In this document: positions 1 through 8,314 of the stretch, piece by piece | How positions within the stretch are numbered: the first letter of the stretch is position 1 | How the letters are laid out: each line of letters starts with the position of its first letter | Assembly: GCA_902557705.1 (NCBI GenBank) | Contig: CACEBI010000002.1 | Location: 1-64,000 of the forward strand | DNA: 64,000 bases | Direction of reading: 5' to 3' | Source of the DNA: an uncultured SAR86 cluster bacterium | GTDB taxonomy: Bacteria > Pseudomonadota > Gammaproteobacteria > Magnimaribacterales > D2472 | Program-made: the position numbers and the translations under genes | The notes under the pieces: generated by a model | Seen by the model: the letters and a program-made list of their open reading frames with translations, nothing else | Database searches by the model: none | What the model was told of the DNA's origin: nothing

Positions 1-357
1 AGCTTCTTCGGCAGCTTTTTCTTCTGCTTCTTTGGCTAACTTTGCCTCTATTGCTGCTTTTTTTGCATCAGCTTTAGCTTTTTTTGCATCAAGTTTTGCT
101 TGTAATTCTTCTGGAGATAAATTTGCCTCTTTAACAAGAGATTGAACTCTTTCACTTAACTGAGCCCCTTTAGCAACCCACTCATTAAGTTTATCAAGAT
201 CAAGCCTAAGTCTTTCTTCTTGACCGCTTGCACTTGGATTAAAAAATCCAAGTCTTTCAATGAACTTTCCATCTCTTGGACGTCTTTCATCTGCGACTGT
301 TATAAAGTAGTAAGGGTTCTTCTTTGCCCCGCTTCTTGCTAATCTAATTATTACCAT
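1..357 (-). CDS. rpsP: 30S ribosomal protein S16, 3' end beyond window
   Basis: Small-subunit ribosomal protein bS16. The reading frame starts at 357 ([15 protein letters not shown]) and shows the family hallmarks: a [20 protein letters not shown] segment followed by ERLGFFNP. The 119 codons visible already exceed the usual length of about 80 residues. After residue 80 the protein becomes an Ala/Lys/Glu-rich, probably helical tail (repeats of AKADAKK and [10 protein letters not shown] type) that still runs at the window edge. In relatives the gene heads rpsP-rimM-trmD-rplS, which would lie to the left. The usual upstream neighbour ffh is absent; ypjD is divergent instead. Identity is secure; the full tail length cannot be seen. 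Confidence 0.95.
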   Translation of the reverse strand, partial: MVIIRLARSGAKKNPYYFITVADERRPRDGKFIERLGFFNPSASGQEERLRLDLDKLNEWVAKGAQLSERVQSLVKEANLSPEELQAKLDAKKAKADAKKAAIEAKLAKEAEEKAAEEA

Positions 358-463
358 ATTTATCTATTTGTATTCTTAATATTAAAAAAGATGTGTATTT
401 TAGGGTAACCTTGATAATATTGATAGTATTAATATATAAAGTTTTTAAAAATCTAATTTTAAG

Positions 464-1030
464 ATGAATTTTATTACACAAGTAACTATATCTATAGTTT
501 TATATTTTATTGTTAGGGTTTCAGTAAAAAAACCTAACTCATTGTATATAGCAAGTTTTGTATCTACTATTTCATATATAGTTATGTATCTTGTTTTATA
601 TCAATCTATAACACTATTACCAACATTACATTTTTTAGTAACAGGTCTAAGTTTAATAATTTTGTTCATTTCATATTATGAAATAGTCTTATTAGAAAGG
701 AATGTTAGAAAAATAAAGCTTGGACTTTTTGAAAATGCTGAGTCTTTTCCAATAGAAAGAAGTTATAAGCTTGTCTTTAAAATTTTGGGAGTAGGATTAT
801 TATTTTTATCCTTAGCTTTAATATCAGGTTTTGCAATTCAATCAATTTTTACAAATAATTTGATTATTAAGTCTTCATTCACCATAATTGCATGGTTTAT
901 ATACTTAATAACGTTAATAGGTACAAAGTTTTTTAATTTTCCAATCAAATATGCAACAAGAGGGTTATTTATTTCAATGTGGGCAGTCCTCTTTGCGTAT
1001 CTTGCAAATTCTTATTTAATAAATAGTTAA
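464..1030 (+). CDS. ypjD: CcsA/YpjD-like inner-membrane protein, short form
   Basis: Polytopic membrane protein of 188 residues with about six hydrophobic segments. The second half fits YpjD of the cytochrome c assembly (CcsA-like) family: a HFLVTGLSL segment corresponds to the heme-handling helix start, an LISGFAI stretch to the LTG motif, and SFTIIAWFIYLI to the C-terminal helix. Family members have about 260 residues, so roughly 75 N-terminal residues are missing. The position next to corB and across from rpsP matches the conserved gammaproteobacterial neighbourhood. Its stop codon directly abuts the corB start. Whether it still handles heme is uncertain, because YpjD proteins themselves have no firm function. 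Confidence 0.7.
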   Translation: MNFITQVTISIVLYFIVRVSVKKPNSLYIASFVSTISYIVMYLVLYQSITLLPTLHFLVTGLSLIILFISYYEIVLLERNVRKIKLGLFENAESFPIERSYKLVFKILGVGLLFLSLALISGFAIQSIFTNNLIIKSSFTIIAWFIYLITLIGTKFFNFPIKYATRGLFISMWAVLFAYLANSYLINS

Positions 1031-2287
1031 TTGATAGATTCAGAACCCTCTTTGTTATTTTTATTTTTGAGCTTGTTTAGCTTATTAATCCTTAGTGCAT
1101 TCTTTTCAGGATCTGAAACTGGCATGATGGCTGCTAATAAAATTAAACTAAAGAATCTTTCAAAAAAACGAGACCGAGGCGCAAAAAGAGCACTCAAGCT
1201 TCTCAAGAAACCTGATCTGCTTTTAGCAACAATTCTTGTTGGAAATAATTTTGCTAATATCTTAGCTTCTTCAATAGTAACAATAATTATGTTGAATTAT
1301 TTTGGAGGGAATGTTCTTCTTGGTGCAGTTTTGCTCACTACCTTCATTTTAATATTTTCAGAAATAACTCCAAAAACTATGGCTGCAGTCAAACCAGAAA
1401 GTTTTGCTAAAAGATCATCCTTATTATTAAAAACATTACTTTATATATTGAGACCGTTAATAGCTATTACAAACTATATTAGCTCAATAGTCTTAGGTAT
1501 CTTTAATATCAATGTAAAAGATGCCAAAGATAATGACAATCTTAATACACAAGAACTCAAAACTTTATTAGATGAGTCAGGGGATTTAATTCCAAAGCAA
1601 TACAGAGGGATGCTTTCATCCATTCTTGGTATGGAAGAGCTTGTTGTTGAAGATATTATGACTCCCGCATCAGAAGTTATTGGTATTGATATAGATCTTG
1701 ATTATGAAACTAACAAAAAAATTATTGAGTCCTCTGAATATACGAGACTTCCTGTATATAAAAATTCTATAGATAATGAGCTTGGAACGTTGCATCTAAA
1801 GAATTCTCATTCTTTTTTAGAAAGATTAGAGGCAAAAGAAAATGTTCAAAATATTCTTACAAAAACATATTTTGTTTCACAATCCACAGCTCTAATGAAG
1901 CAGCTTAAGGAGTTTCAAGATAATGATAAAAATATGGCTTTAGTTGTTGATGAATATGGAGAAATAGAAGGATTAATAACTATTGAAGATATTTTTAAAG
2001 AAATTGCAGGTAAATTTGGAAGTGATAAGGTTGAGTTAGAAAAAGAATTTACTAAATTAAAAGATGGCTCGATTATTACTGATGGTAACTCTCGAATTCG
2101 TGATCTTAACAATTTTGTTAATTGGTCAATACCTGAAGATAGTTCAAAAACTATTAATGGTTTGATTACTGAGCATCTTGATCAAATACCAAATGCAAAT
2201 CTGTGTGTCGAAATAAATAAATATAGATTTGAAGTCTTAAAGATTGAAGATAATTCAATCTCAAAAATAAAAATTAAAAAAAAGTAA
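1031..2287 (+). CDS. corB: CorB/HlyC-CorC (CNNM) family transporter or regulator
   Basis: Membrane protein of 418 residues in the CNNM/CorB family, linked to magnesium and cobalt homeostasis. Order of parts: N-terminal DUF21 membrane domain with the SAFFSGSETGMMAANKIKL signature (about 22-40) and three further hydrophobic segments; a CBS pair (about 200-325) with VEDIMTPASEVIGID and MALVVDEYGEIEGLITIEDI; and a C-terminal CorC_HlyC domain (about 340-415) with DGNSRIRDLN and TINGLITE. Start is a TTG immediately after the ypjD stop, so translation is probably coupled. The length matches E. coli YfjD (428). The substrate ion cannot be read from sequence. Confidence 0.9.
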   Translation: MIDSEPSLLFLFLSLFSLLILSAFFSGSETGMMAANKIKLKNLSKKRDRGAKRALKLLKKPDLLLATILVGNNFANILASSIVTIIMLNYFGGNVLLGAVLLTTFILIFSEITPKTMAAVKPESFAKRSSLLLKTLLYILRPLIAITNYISSIVLGIFNINVKDAKDNDNLNTQELKTLLDESGDLIPKQYRGMLSSILGMEELVVEDIMTPASEVIGIDIDLDYETNKKIIESSEYTRLPVYKNSIDNELGTLHLKNSHSFLERLEAKENVQNILTKTYFVSQSTALMKQLKEFQDNDKNMALVVDEYGEIEGLITIEDIFKEIAGKFGSDKVELEKEFTKLKDGSIITDGNSRIRDLNNFVNWSIPEDSSKTINGLITEHLDQIPNANLCVEINKYRFEVLKIEDNSISKIKIKKK

Positions 2288-2288
2288 C

Positions 2289-2945
2289 ATGTCATCATTA
2301 AAAACAATAGTTGTTCAGGTTACACCTTTTGTCCAAAATGCTTCAATAATAATCTGCACTCAAACAAATAAATGTGCATTTGTAGATCCAGGTGGAGATA
2401 TAGATACGCTCTTAGATGTTGCAAAAAGTAATAATCTCATACCAGAAAAAATATTATTAACTCATGGGCATATAGATCATGCTGGCGGTGCTCAAGAATT
2501 ATCAAATATCCTAAAAATTCAGATAGAAGGTCCTCATATAGCAGATAAATTTTTACTAGACGAGCTTAAAAAACAAGGTCAAATGTTTGGTATGATGTCA
2601 GAAAACTGTTCACCTGATAGATGGCTGGATGAAGGCGATGTAATTAAAATTGGTGATGTTAAATTAGATACTTATTTTTGCCCTGGTCATACTCCAGGTC
2701 ATGTAATTTTTTATAACAAAGAAAACAAACTTGCTCTTGTTGGAGATGTTTTATTTCAGGGCTCTATCGGAAGAACAGATCTTCCCGGCGGTAATCATCA
2801 AGAATTATTAGAATCTATTAAAAATAAATTGTGGCCGCTTGGAAATGATATTGAATTTATACCTGGTCATGGGCCTAATTCAACTTTTGCTCAGGAAAGA
2901 GCAACAAATGCGTTTGTTGCAGACAGCATTTTGATGAATAATTAA
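2289..2945 (+). CDS. gloC: Metallo-beta-lactamase-fold hydrolase, YcbL/type II glyoxalase-like
   Basis: Soluble MBL-fold hydrolase of 218 residues, the length of E. coli YcbL (GloC), which hydrolyses S-lactoylglutathione. The metal-binding motif LTHGHIDHAGG lies at about residues 57-67, further ligands in CPGHTPGHV (about 131-139) and GDVLFQGSIGRTD, and the last His in FIPGHGP (about 192-198). The TPDRWL-like SPDRWLDEGD segment is also typical of the YcbL branch. It starts 1 bp after the corB stop, so ypjD-corB-gloC form one transcription unit. A different thioester substrate is possible; the fold and subgroup are clear. Confidence 0.85.
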   Translation: MSSLKTIVVQVTPFVQNASIIICTQTNKCAFVDPGGDIDTLLDVAKSNNLIPEKILLTHGHIDHAGGAQELSNILKIQIEGPHIADKFLLDELKKQGQMFGMMSENCSPDRWLDEGDVIKIGDVKLDTYFCPGHTPGHVIFYNKENKLALVGDVLFQGSIGRTDLPGGNHQELLESIKNKLWPLGNDIEFIPGHGPNSTFAQERATNAFVADSILMNN

Positions 2946-2948
2946 ATA

Positions 2949-3746
2949 CTATTTATCGTACCTACCTGGGGCTAATTTCCTACCAAATAATGAGAGTATA
3001 GATGCAGGGAAGTTTTTAAGCATAAAAACCAAAATTTTATATGTCATTGTTGGGACGCAAATAGGTTTTCCAGCAAACATTGCTTCTACGCCTTCTTTTG
3101 CTATTCTCTCAGCAGAAAATTTGAGAAAACTCGGGACCCTATCCATTTCATCCTGAACACCACTTGCAGTATGAAACTCAGTAACTGTAAATCCTGGGCA
3201 TAAAGCTGTAGATGATATTCCCAGATGATTGTAGTTAATATTAATAGAATCACTAAACCTATTCATAAAAGTTTTAATTGGTCCGTAAAGTGCTTGTATT
3301 GCAGATGGAGGTGAAAATGAAGCTACCGATGAAACTATCATAATTTTTCCGTTTTGGCTTTCCATCATTGATGGGAGAAAAATTTTTGTAAGTGCTATAA
3401 CTGAAGTTCCAAGGACTCTTATAAAATCCTCTTCATCTTCCATTGGAGTTTCATGAAAAGGAGTTTTAATACCATAACCGGCATTGTTAATTAAAACTTC
3501 TACTTTGTAATCTTTGTCATTGCAGAAATTAAATATCTGTCTTGGAGTATTAATATCACTTAAATCACATGATATAAAATCAACCTTTACTTTAAATTTT
3601 TCAGAAATTTCTTTTGATATTGATATCAGCCTATCTTCTCTTCGAGCAGTCAAAATCAAATTATAGCCTCTGTTTGCAAGGTTATATGCTATTTCAAGAC
3701 CAATTCCAGAAGATGCACCAGTAATTAATGCGTATGTGTTTTTCAT
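2949..3746 (-). CDS. Short-chain dehydrogenase/reductase
   Basis: Classical SDR NAD(P)-dependent oxidoreductase. The Rossmann motif TGASSGIG lies at residues 9-16 of the chosen start, followed by LINNAGYG and the catalytic pair YxxxK in ALYGPIKTF, with the upstream Ser in VSSVASF. A start at 3746 gives the standard SDR beginning MKNTYALITGASSGIG; a longer start at 3770 would add eight residues with no family counterpart, and neither has a clear ribosome-binding site. The C-terminal tail after residue 225 is basic and partly hydrophobic, as in SDRs of the SAM/steroid-dehydrogenase-like group. Substrate unknown. It converges with gloC with only 3 bp between them. Confidence 0.85.
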   Translation of the reverse strand: MKNTYALITGASSGIGLEIAYNLANRGYNLILTARREDRLISISKEISEKFKVKVDFISCDLSDINTPRQIFNFCNDKDYKVEVLINNAGYGIKTPFHETPMEDEEDFIRVLGTSVIALTKIFLPSMMESQNGKIMIVSSVASFSPPSAIQALYGPIKTFMNRFSDSININYNHLGISSTALCPGFTVTEFHTASGVQDEMDRVPSFLKFSAERIAKEGVEAMFAGKPICVPTMTYKILVFMLKNFPASILSLFGRKLAPGRYDK

Positions 3747-3811
3747 AAAATATATACTATCAGTATACATATTTCTAAGATAGAATTATTTGCTCAATTA
3801 AAAGGAAAATT

Positions 3812-6307
3812 ATGACATTAGAAAAAAGACACTTTATCTATTTACTATTTTTAGTAATTGGATCTTTATTATTGGTAAATCCAACAAACTTGAATGCAGA
3901 AGAAACAGAGCAAGTATCTGAGGAGGTCGCTGAGGATACAGAGAATGATAAAGATGCAAAAATGAAAAAATGCATGAAAGAAGCTAAAACAAATAAAGAT
4001 AAAAAAAATTGTGCCAAGCAAAATCAACAAACAGTCGAAGAATTTATTGAAGACGAGGGCCTTAGACTTATAGAGGGATTTTTAAAAATTTATACGGATG
4101 AAGATGAAGAAAATTATTTTCTAAAATTAAATAATGATGACTTAAATAATCCCTTTTTGTATTTCGCGTACATTATGAACGCGCCACAAGGCAGCACCCT
4201 TTCAGGGGGATTACCGTCTGATGGAAAAGTTTTAGAATTTAGAAAATTTAAACAAAACAATATTGGTTTATATCAATTAAATACCGCTTACATAAAAGGA
4301 GATGACAACAATATTGGTAATTCAACAATAACAAACATTACAGAGGCATTTATAGAAACTTTTAAAGAGGTTGCAAAATCTGACGACTCGATAATGATTA
4401 GCGTAAATAAATTTTTAATGTCCGAAAGAATCGAAGCCATTAGTTATGTGCCTCAAGAATACAGAGAATATATTTCAGTCAACTATGGAAGACCAGACCC
4501 AAAGAAAACTTTTATTAAAGAGGTATTTAACAATAATACCAACACTGCTGTTGAAGTTACTTTGGCATATGAAAACAAATCCCCAAATTCCGATGCCTAT
4601 TCTGTTTCAGCAGTAACTGATCCTAGATATTTATCAGTGACAGGAAGACATATTTTCATAAAAATGCCTGATGCTGAGTTTGAATCTAGAATAAATGATC
4701 ATAGAGTTGGTTATTTTGTTAACAAATCTACTGACTTAACTTCTTATGAAAATTTTCCTAACTTTGCATTAATTAATAAATGGAGATTAATAAAGAAGAA
4801 TCCAGATGCAGAGCTGTCGGAACCAGTTGAACCAATAGTATATTGGGTAGAAAACACAACTCCAGAAGAAATAATCCCAGCTGTTGTTGCTGGTATTGAA
4901 AATTGGAATATCGCATTTGAGGAAGCTGGTTTTAAAAATGCAATAGTTGCAAAAATTCAACCCAAGGATGCTGCTTGGGATGCAGCAGACTATGATTACA
5001 ATGTTGTTAGATGGTCTTCAGAGCCTGATGGACGTCTTTTAGGTGTTGGGCCAAGTGTTACAAACCCATTAACTGGTGAAATTATTTCTGCTGATGTTGT
5101 TAATAAACTTTTAGCAGTAAAGATTGGATATAACTATAGAAAACTATATGGCTATACTGAAGATAATGACCCATTAATGCAATACATAACTAACTTAACC
5201 TTGCATGAAGTTGGTCATACCCTGGGACTAAGACATAACTTTAGAGGTAGCTATAAATATAGCCCCTCTGAAATTCATAACAAAGAGCTTACTGGAAATA
5301 CTATCATGAACTCTGTAATGGATTATGATCCAATAAATGTTGCGCCTAAAGGAACCAAACAAGGCATTTTCTTTTCTACTGTTCCAGGAGAGTATGATAA
5401 ATGGGCAATTAAATTTGGTTATACGCCAGGACTAACTGATGAGGAGCGAAGATTAATGCTTTTAGATTCAGTAAAGCCTGAGTTAAGTTTTGGTACAGAT
5501 GATGAAGCTATGTCCTATCCTGGCAATAACATTGATCCAAGAACAAAAAGATATGACATGAGTAATGATCCTATTACATATGCTACAGACATTATTAATA
5601 TTGTTGACGATAAAATTAATGAGCTTCCAGAAATATTTGCTGATGAAGAAAGTTTTAATAACTATACCAATGCATTTTTTAGATTCTTTAGAACCAAGGG
5701 CAGATTCCTTGAAACGGTTGCTCAGCAAATTGGTGGAGTATACGTTAATAAAATATCAAGCGTTCAAGACGATAAAACTATTCTTGAAGCAGTTCCATAT
5801 GATAAACAAAAACAAGCGATGGCCCTTTTATCTGAAAAAGTCTTTGCAAATGGGTCAATGAATTATGATTCAAAAATTTTAGCTAATCTTGTATACGAAA
5901 GAGGAACCAGATCGAGTACTGGTAATAATGATCCGGATTTCCATGCGCTTGTTCTTTCCAGTCAAAGGAATATTCTTAGAAATATCTTACATCCTGAAGT
6001 TATGAATAGGCTTGTAAATAGCTCTTTGTATGGAAATAACTATATGCCAGAGGAAGTTTTATCTGATCTCAACAAAGCAATATTTGTATCAAAAGAAATA
6101 CCAGATACTTTTAAGATAAACCTTCAGGCTACTTATGTTGATCTATTGATCGATGGTTTTAACAAAGGTGATTATGACAATGTTTCAAAAGCTGAAATTT
6201 TTCAAGCAATAAATGATATACATTCATTTGCTAGAAAAAATAAAATGAAATCAAGTCATTATGAGTTAATATTTTTTAAATTAGAAAAACTTTTAAACGA
6301 CAGTTAA
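3812..6307 (+). CDS. Secreted zinc-dependent metalloprotease (HExxHxxGxxH)
   Basis: Large exported protein of 831 residues. Residues 1-30 form a signal peptide (basic start, hydrophobic run LFLVIGSLLLV, then an Ala-Glu boundary). An acidic/lysine-rich stretch follows, then a long beta-rich region. The zinc site is LHEVGHTLGLRHN at about residues 464-476, a metzincin-type HExxHxxGxxH, with a possible Met-turn SVMDYDP about 30 residues later. This architecture matches the bacterial zinc-dependent metalloprotease family annotated with DUF5117/DUF4953 domains. The C-terminal 300 residues are helical and of unknown role. It ends 4 bp inside the convergent MGMT-like gene. The substrate is unknown; export to periplasm or outside is inferred. 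Confidence 0.8.
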   Translation: MTLEKRHFIYLLFLVIGSLLLVNPTNLNAEETEQVSEEVAEDTENDKDAKMKKCMKEAKTNKDKKNCAKQNQQTVEEFIEDEGLRLIEGFLKIYTDEDEENYFLKLNNDDLNNPFLYFAYIMNAPQGSTLSGGLPSDGKVLEFRKFKQNNIGLYQLNTAYIKGDDNNIGNSTITNITEAFIETFKEVAKSDDSIMISVNKFLMSERIEAISYVPQEYREYISVNYGRPDPKKTFIKEVFNNNTNTAVEVTLAYENKSPNSDAYSVSAVTDPRYLSVTGRHIFIKMPDAEFESRINDHRVGYFVNKSTDLTSYENFPNFALINKWRLIKKNPDAELSEPVEPIVYWVENTTPEEIIPAVVAGIENWNIAFEEAGFKNAIVAKIQPKDAAWDAADYDYNVVRWSSEPDGRLLGVGPSVTNPLTGEIISADVVNKLLAVKIGYNYRKLYGYTEDNDPLMQYITNLTLHEVGHTLGLRHNFRGSYKYSPSEIHNKELTGNTIMNSVMDYDPINVAPKGTKQGIFFSTVPGEYDKWAIKFGYTPGLTDEERRLMLLDSVKPELSFGTDDEAMSYPGNNIDPRTKRYDMSNDPITYATDIINIVDDKINELPEIFADEESFNNYTNAFFRFFRTKGRFLETVAQQIGGVYVNKISSVQDDKTILEAVPYDKQKQAMALLSEKVFANGSMNYDSKILANLVYERGTRSSTGNNDPDFHALVLSSQRNILRNILHPEVMNRLVNSSLYGNNYMPEEVLSDLNKAIFVSKEIPDTFKINLQATYVDLLIDGFNKGDYDNVSKAEIFQAINDIHSFARKNKMKSSHYELIFFKLEKLLNDS

Positions 6308-6564
6308 GAACTCTCTTCTAATAAGAGTTTTTTCTTTGCCTCAACCCCACCTGGACCACTATAGCCACCTATATGTCCATTTGAGCATATAACTCTGTGG
6401 CACGGTCTTTTTATTGGTTGCGGGTTTTTACCACATGCATTTGCAACAGCTCTTGCTGAATTTGGTCTACCAATATTTATTGCAATATCTTTATAAGTGA
6501 TAGTTGAGCCATAAGGAATTTTATCAATCTCAGCCCAAACTTTTTTTTGAAATTCTGTAGCCAT
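6304..6564 (-). CDS. MGMT-family DNA-binding domain protein with PCHR active site
   Basis: A protein of only 86 residues that corresponds to the C-terminal DNA-binding/active-site domain of O6-alkylguanine-DNA alkyltransferases. It has the helix-turn-helix with the arginine finger (NSARAVANACGKNP) and the methyl-acceptor motif PCHRVI at about residues 54-59, followed by GGYSGPGG. The N-terminal Ada/Ogt-like domain is absent. The acceptor Cys is retained, unlike alkyltransferase-like (ATL) proteins, where it is replaced. It may repair alkylated bases directly or flag damage for nucleotide excision repair. It lies 6 bp downstream of the next gene, in one probable operon with rocD. Confidence 0.8.
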   Translation of the reverse strand: MATEFQKKVWAEIDKIPYGSTITYKDIAINIGRPNSARAVANACGKNPQPIKRPCHRVICSNGHIGGYSGPGGVEAKKKLLLEESS

Positions 6565-6570
6565 GCAAAA

Positions 6571-7026
6571 CTATGTCCAAGATTTAATTAATTTGATTGC
6601 CTCATCATGATCTACTTCTAATCTAGCATACTTTGGTGTTTCCATTGACATCATCTGCTCTGTAACAAATTCTATACTCAGGCCAAAGTTAATAAGACTA
6701 TTTGCAAGATCTTTTTTTGCTTCAATGTTCTCATTTTCAGAGGTAAGTTTTTGCGAATAATAATTTGTCTTGAATACCAAGATGCCTAACTCAGCCAAAG
6801 CTAAATCTTTATCTTCACATTCAATATCTTCATATTTGTCTATTGCATTGAGTATCCAATAATATGGTTTAGTTACTTTTGCCTTAGCTTCATCAATATT
6901 GGGATAAAGTTTGGTGTGTGATTTTTCTTTAAACCAGTTATCTTCATGTTTAATAATACATTCTTCTTTTAGATTGAATAAGTATTTTTTAAGATCGTCA
7001 TCTTTAGTTATAAATGTATATTCCAT
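6571..7026 (-). CDS. Hypothetical protein
   Basis: A soluble, acidic protein of 151 residues that I do not recognise. It is mostly helical in appearance, with no signal peptide, membrane segment or cysteine motif. It contains aromatic-rich segments (KPYYWILNAIDKYED, FKTNYYSQKL). The ATG at 7026 overlaps the last base of the rocD stop, so it is probably translationally coupled to rocD, and it lies just before the MGMT-like gene. Codon use looks like that of its neighbours. The coupling is the main reason to treat it as real. Confidence 0.6.
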   Translation of the reverse strand: MEYTFITKDDDLKKYLFNLKEECIIKHEDNWFKEKSHTKLYPNIDEAKAKVTKPYYWILNAIDKYEDIECEDKDLALAELGILVFKTNYYSQKLTSENENIEAKKDLANSLINFGLSIEFVTEQMMSMETPKYARLEVDHDEAIKLIKSWT

Positions 7027-8273
7027 TATTGATATTCCCTAAATACTTTAATAATTTTTTCCATAGCCCAATCTATTTCTTCTTTTGTGATTGTTAAAGG
7101 AGGAGCAAATCTAATAACTGTTTCATGAGTTTCCTTTGCAAGAATTCCTTCATCCATTAATGATAAGCATATTTTTTTTGCAGATATTGTTTTATTAAAT
7201 TCTACTCCTATCCATAATCCCTTACCTCTAACCTCTTTAATAAAATCTAAATTTATTTCTTGAAGTTTAGTTTTAAGATAATTGCCCATAATCTTGCTGT
7301 TTTCAACTAAATTATCATCAATCAATAGATCAAGAGCCTTCGAAGCTACTTTTGCAGCAAGTGGATTACCTCCAAAAGTTGAACCATGCGATCCTGGATT
7401 AAAATGATTCATTACTTCCTTTGAACTCAAAAAAGCAGAAACAGGTAATAAGCCCCCACCCAATGCTTTTCCTAAAATTAGACCATCAGGTTTAATTCCT
7501 TCATGTTCATATGCAAACATCTTGCCCGTTCTTCCTAAACCTGATTGAATTTCATCTAAAATAAGCAAAACATTATTTCCATCACATAAATCTCTTAACT
7601 GCCTCAGCCAGCCATCTTGTGGAGTAATAATTCCACCCTCGCCTTGAATAGGCTCCACAAGAACAGCACAAGTATTATGATTGATTGCCTTCTTTATTGA
7701 CTGAATAGACTTTTCGCATATTTTTGAGCAGTCACAATTTGTATTGCAATAGTCAGCTTGAATAAAACCATTGGCGAAAGGACCAAACCCTTTTTTATAG
7801 TCTGGTTCTGATGAGAAACCTACTATAGTTGTAGTTCTACCATGAAAATTACCGTCAGCAACAATTATTTCAGCAGAATTTTCTTCTATACCTTTTGTAA
7901 AATAACCCCATCTTCTTGCAGCTTTGATAGCAGTTTCAACTGCTTCAGCTCCAGTATTCATCGGCAAAATAGATTCAAATCCACTTAACTTTGAGAGTTT
8001 TTCAATATACTCCCCAAAAGGTTCTGTATAAAAGGCTCTAGAGCTAATTGCTAACTTTTCTGCTTGATCAACTAACACTTTAACAAGCTCTGGATGTGAG
8101 TGACCATGACTAACAGCAGAATAAGCTGACATCATATCTAGGTATTTATTTCCATCAACATCCCATAAATAAACGCCCTCACCTTTTTTTAAAACAATTG
8201 GGAGTGGTGAATAATTCTTTGCTCCATATAAGGCTTCTTTATTTATTAAATTATTTTGTAAATTACTTACCAT
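7026..8273 (-). CDS. rocD: Ornithine aminotransferase
   Basis: Class III PLP-dependent aminotransferase of 415 residues that converts ornithine and 2-oxoglutarate to glutamate-5-semialdehyde and glutamate. The N-terminus (KNYSPLPIVLKKGEGVYLWD) and SAYSAVSHGHSHP are specific to ornithine aminotransferases. Further motifs are NTGAEAVETAIKAARRWGY (cofactor phosphate region), LDEIQSGLGRTG (Asp for the PLP nitrogen), the PLP lysine in LGKALGGG and GSHGSTFGGNPLA. Length agrees with the family (about 400). It lies divergent from the ctlX-like gene, which could supply ornithine. First gene of a three-gene minus-strand unit with the 151-residue protein and the MGMT-like protein. Confidence 0.93.
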   Translation of the reverse strand: MVSNLQNNLINKEALYGAKNYSPLPIVLKKGEGVYLWDVDGNKYLDMMSAYSAVSHGHSHPELVKVLVDQAEKLAISSRAFYTEPFGEYIEKLSKLSGFESILPMNTGAEAVETAIKAARRWGYFTKGIEENSAEIIVADGNFHGRTTTIVGFSSEPDYKKGFGPFANGFIQADYCNTNCDCSKICEKSIQSIKKAINHNTCAVLVEPIQGEGGIITPQDGWLRQLRDLCDGNNVLLILDEIQSGLGRTGKMFAYEHEGIKPDGLILGKALGGGLLPVSAFLSSKEVMNHFNPGSHGSTFGGNPLAAKVASKALDLLIDDNLVENSKIMGNYLKTKLQEINLDFIKEVRGKGLWIGVEFNKTISAKKICLSLMDEGILAKETHETVIRFAPPLTITKEEIDWAMEKIIKVFREYQ

Positions 8274-8314
8274 AATAGTATTCTACTCGCATTAGGATTA
8301 ATGAGGGGAGCATT

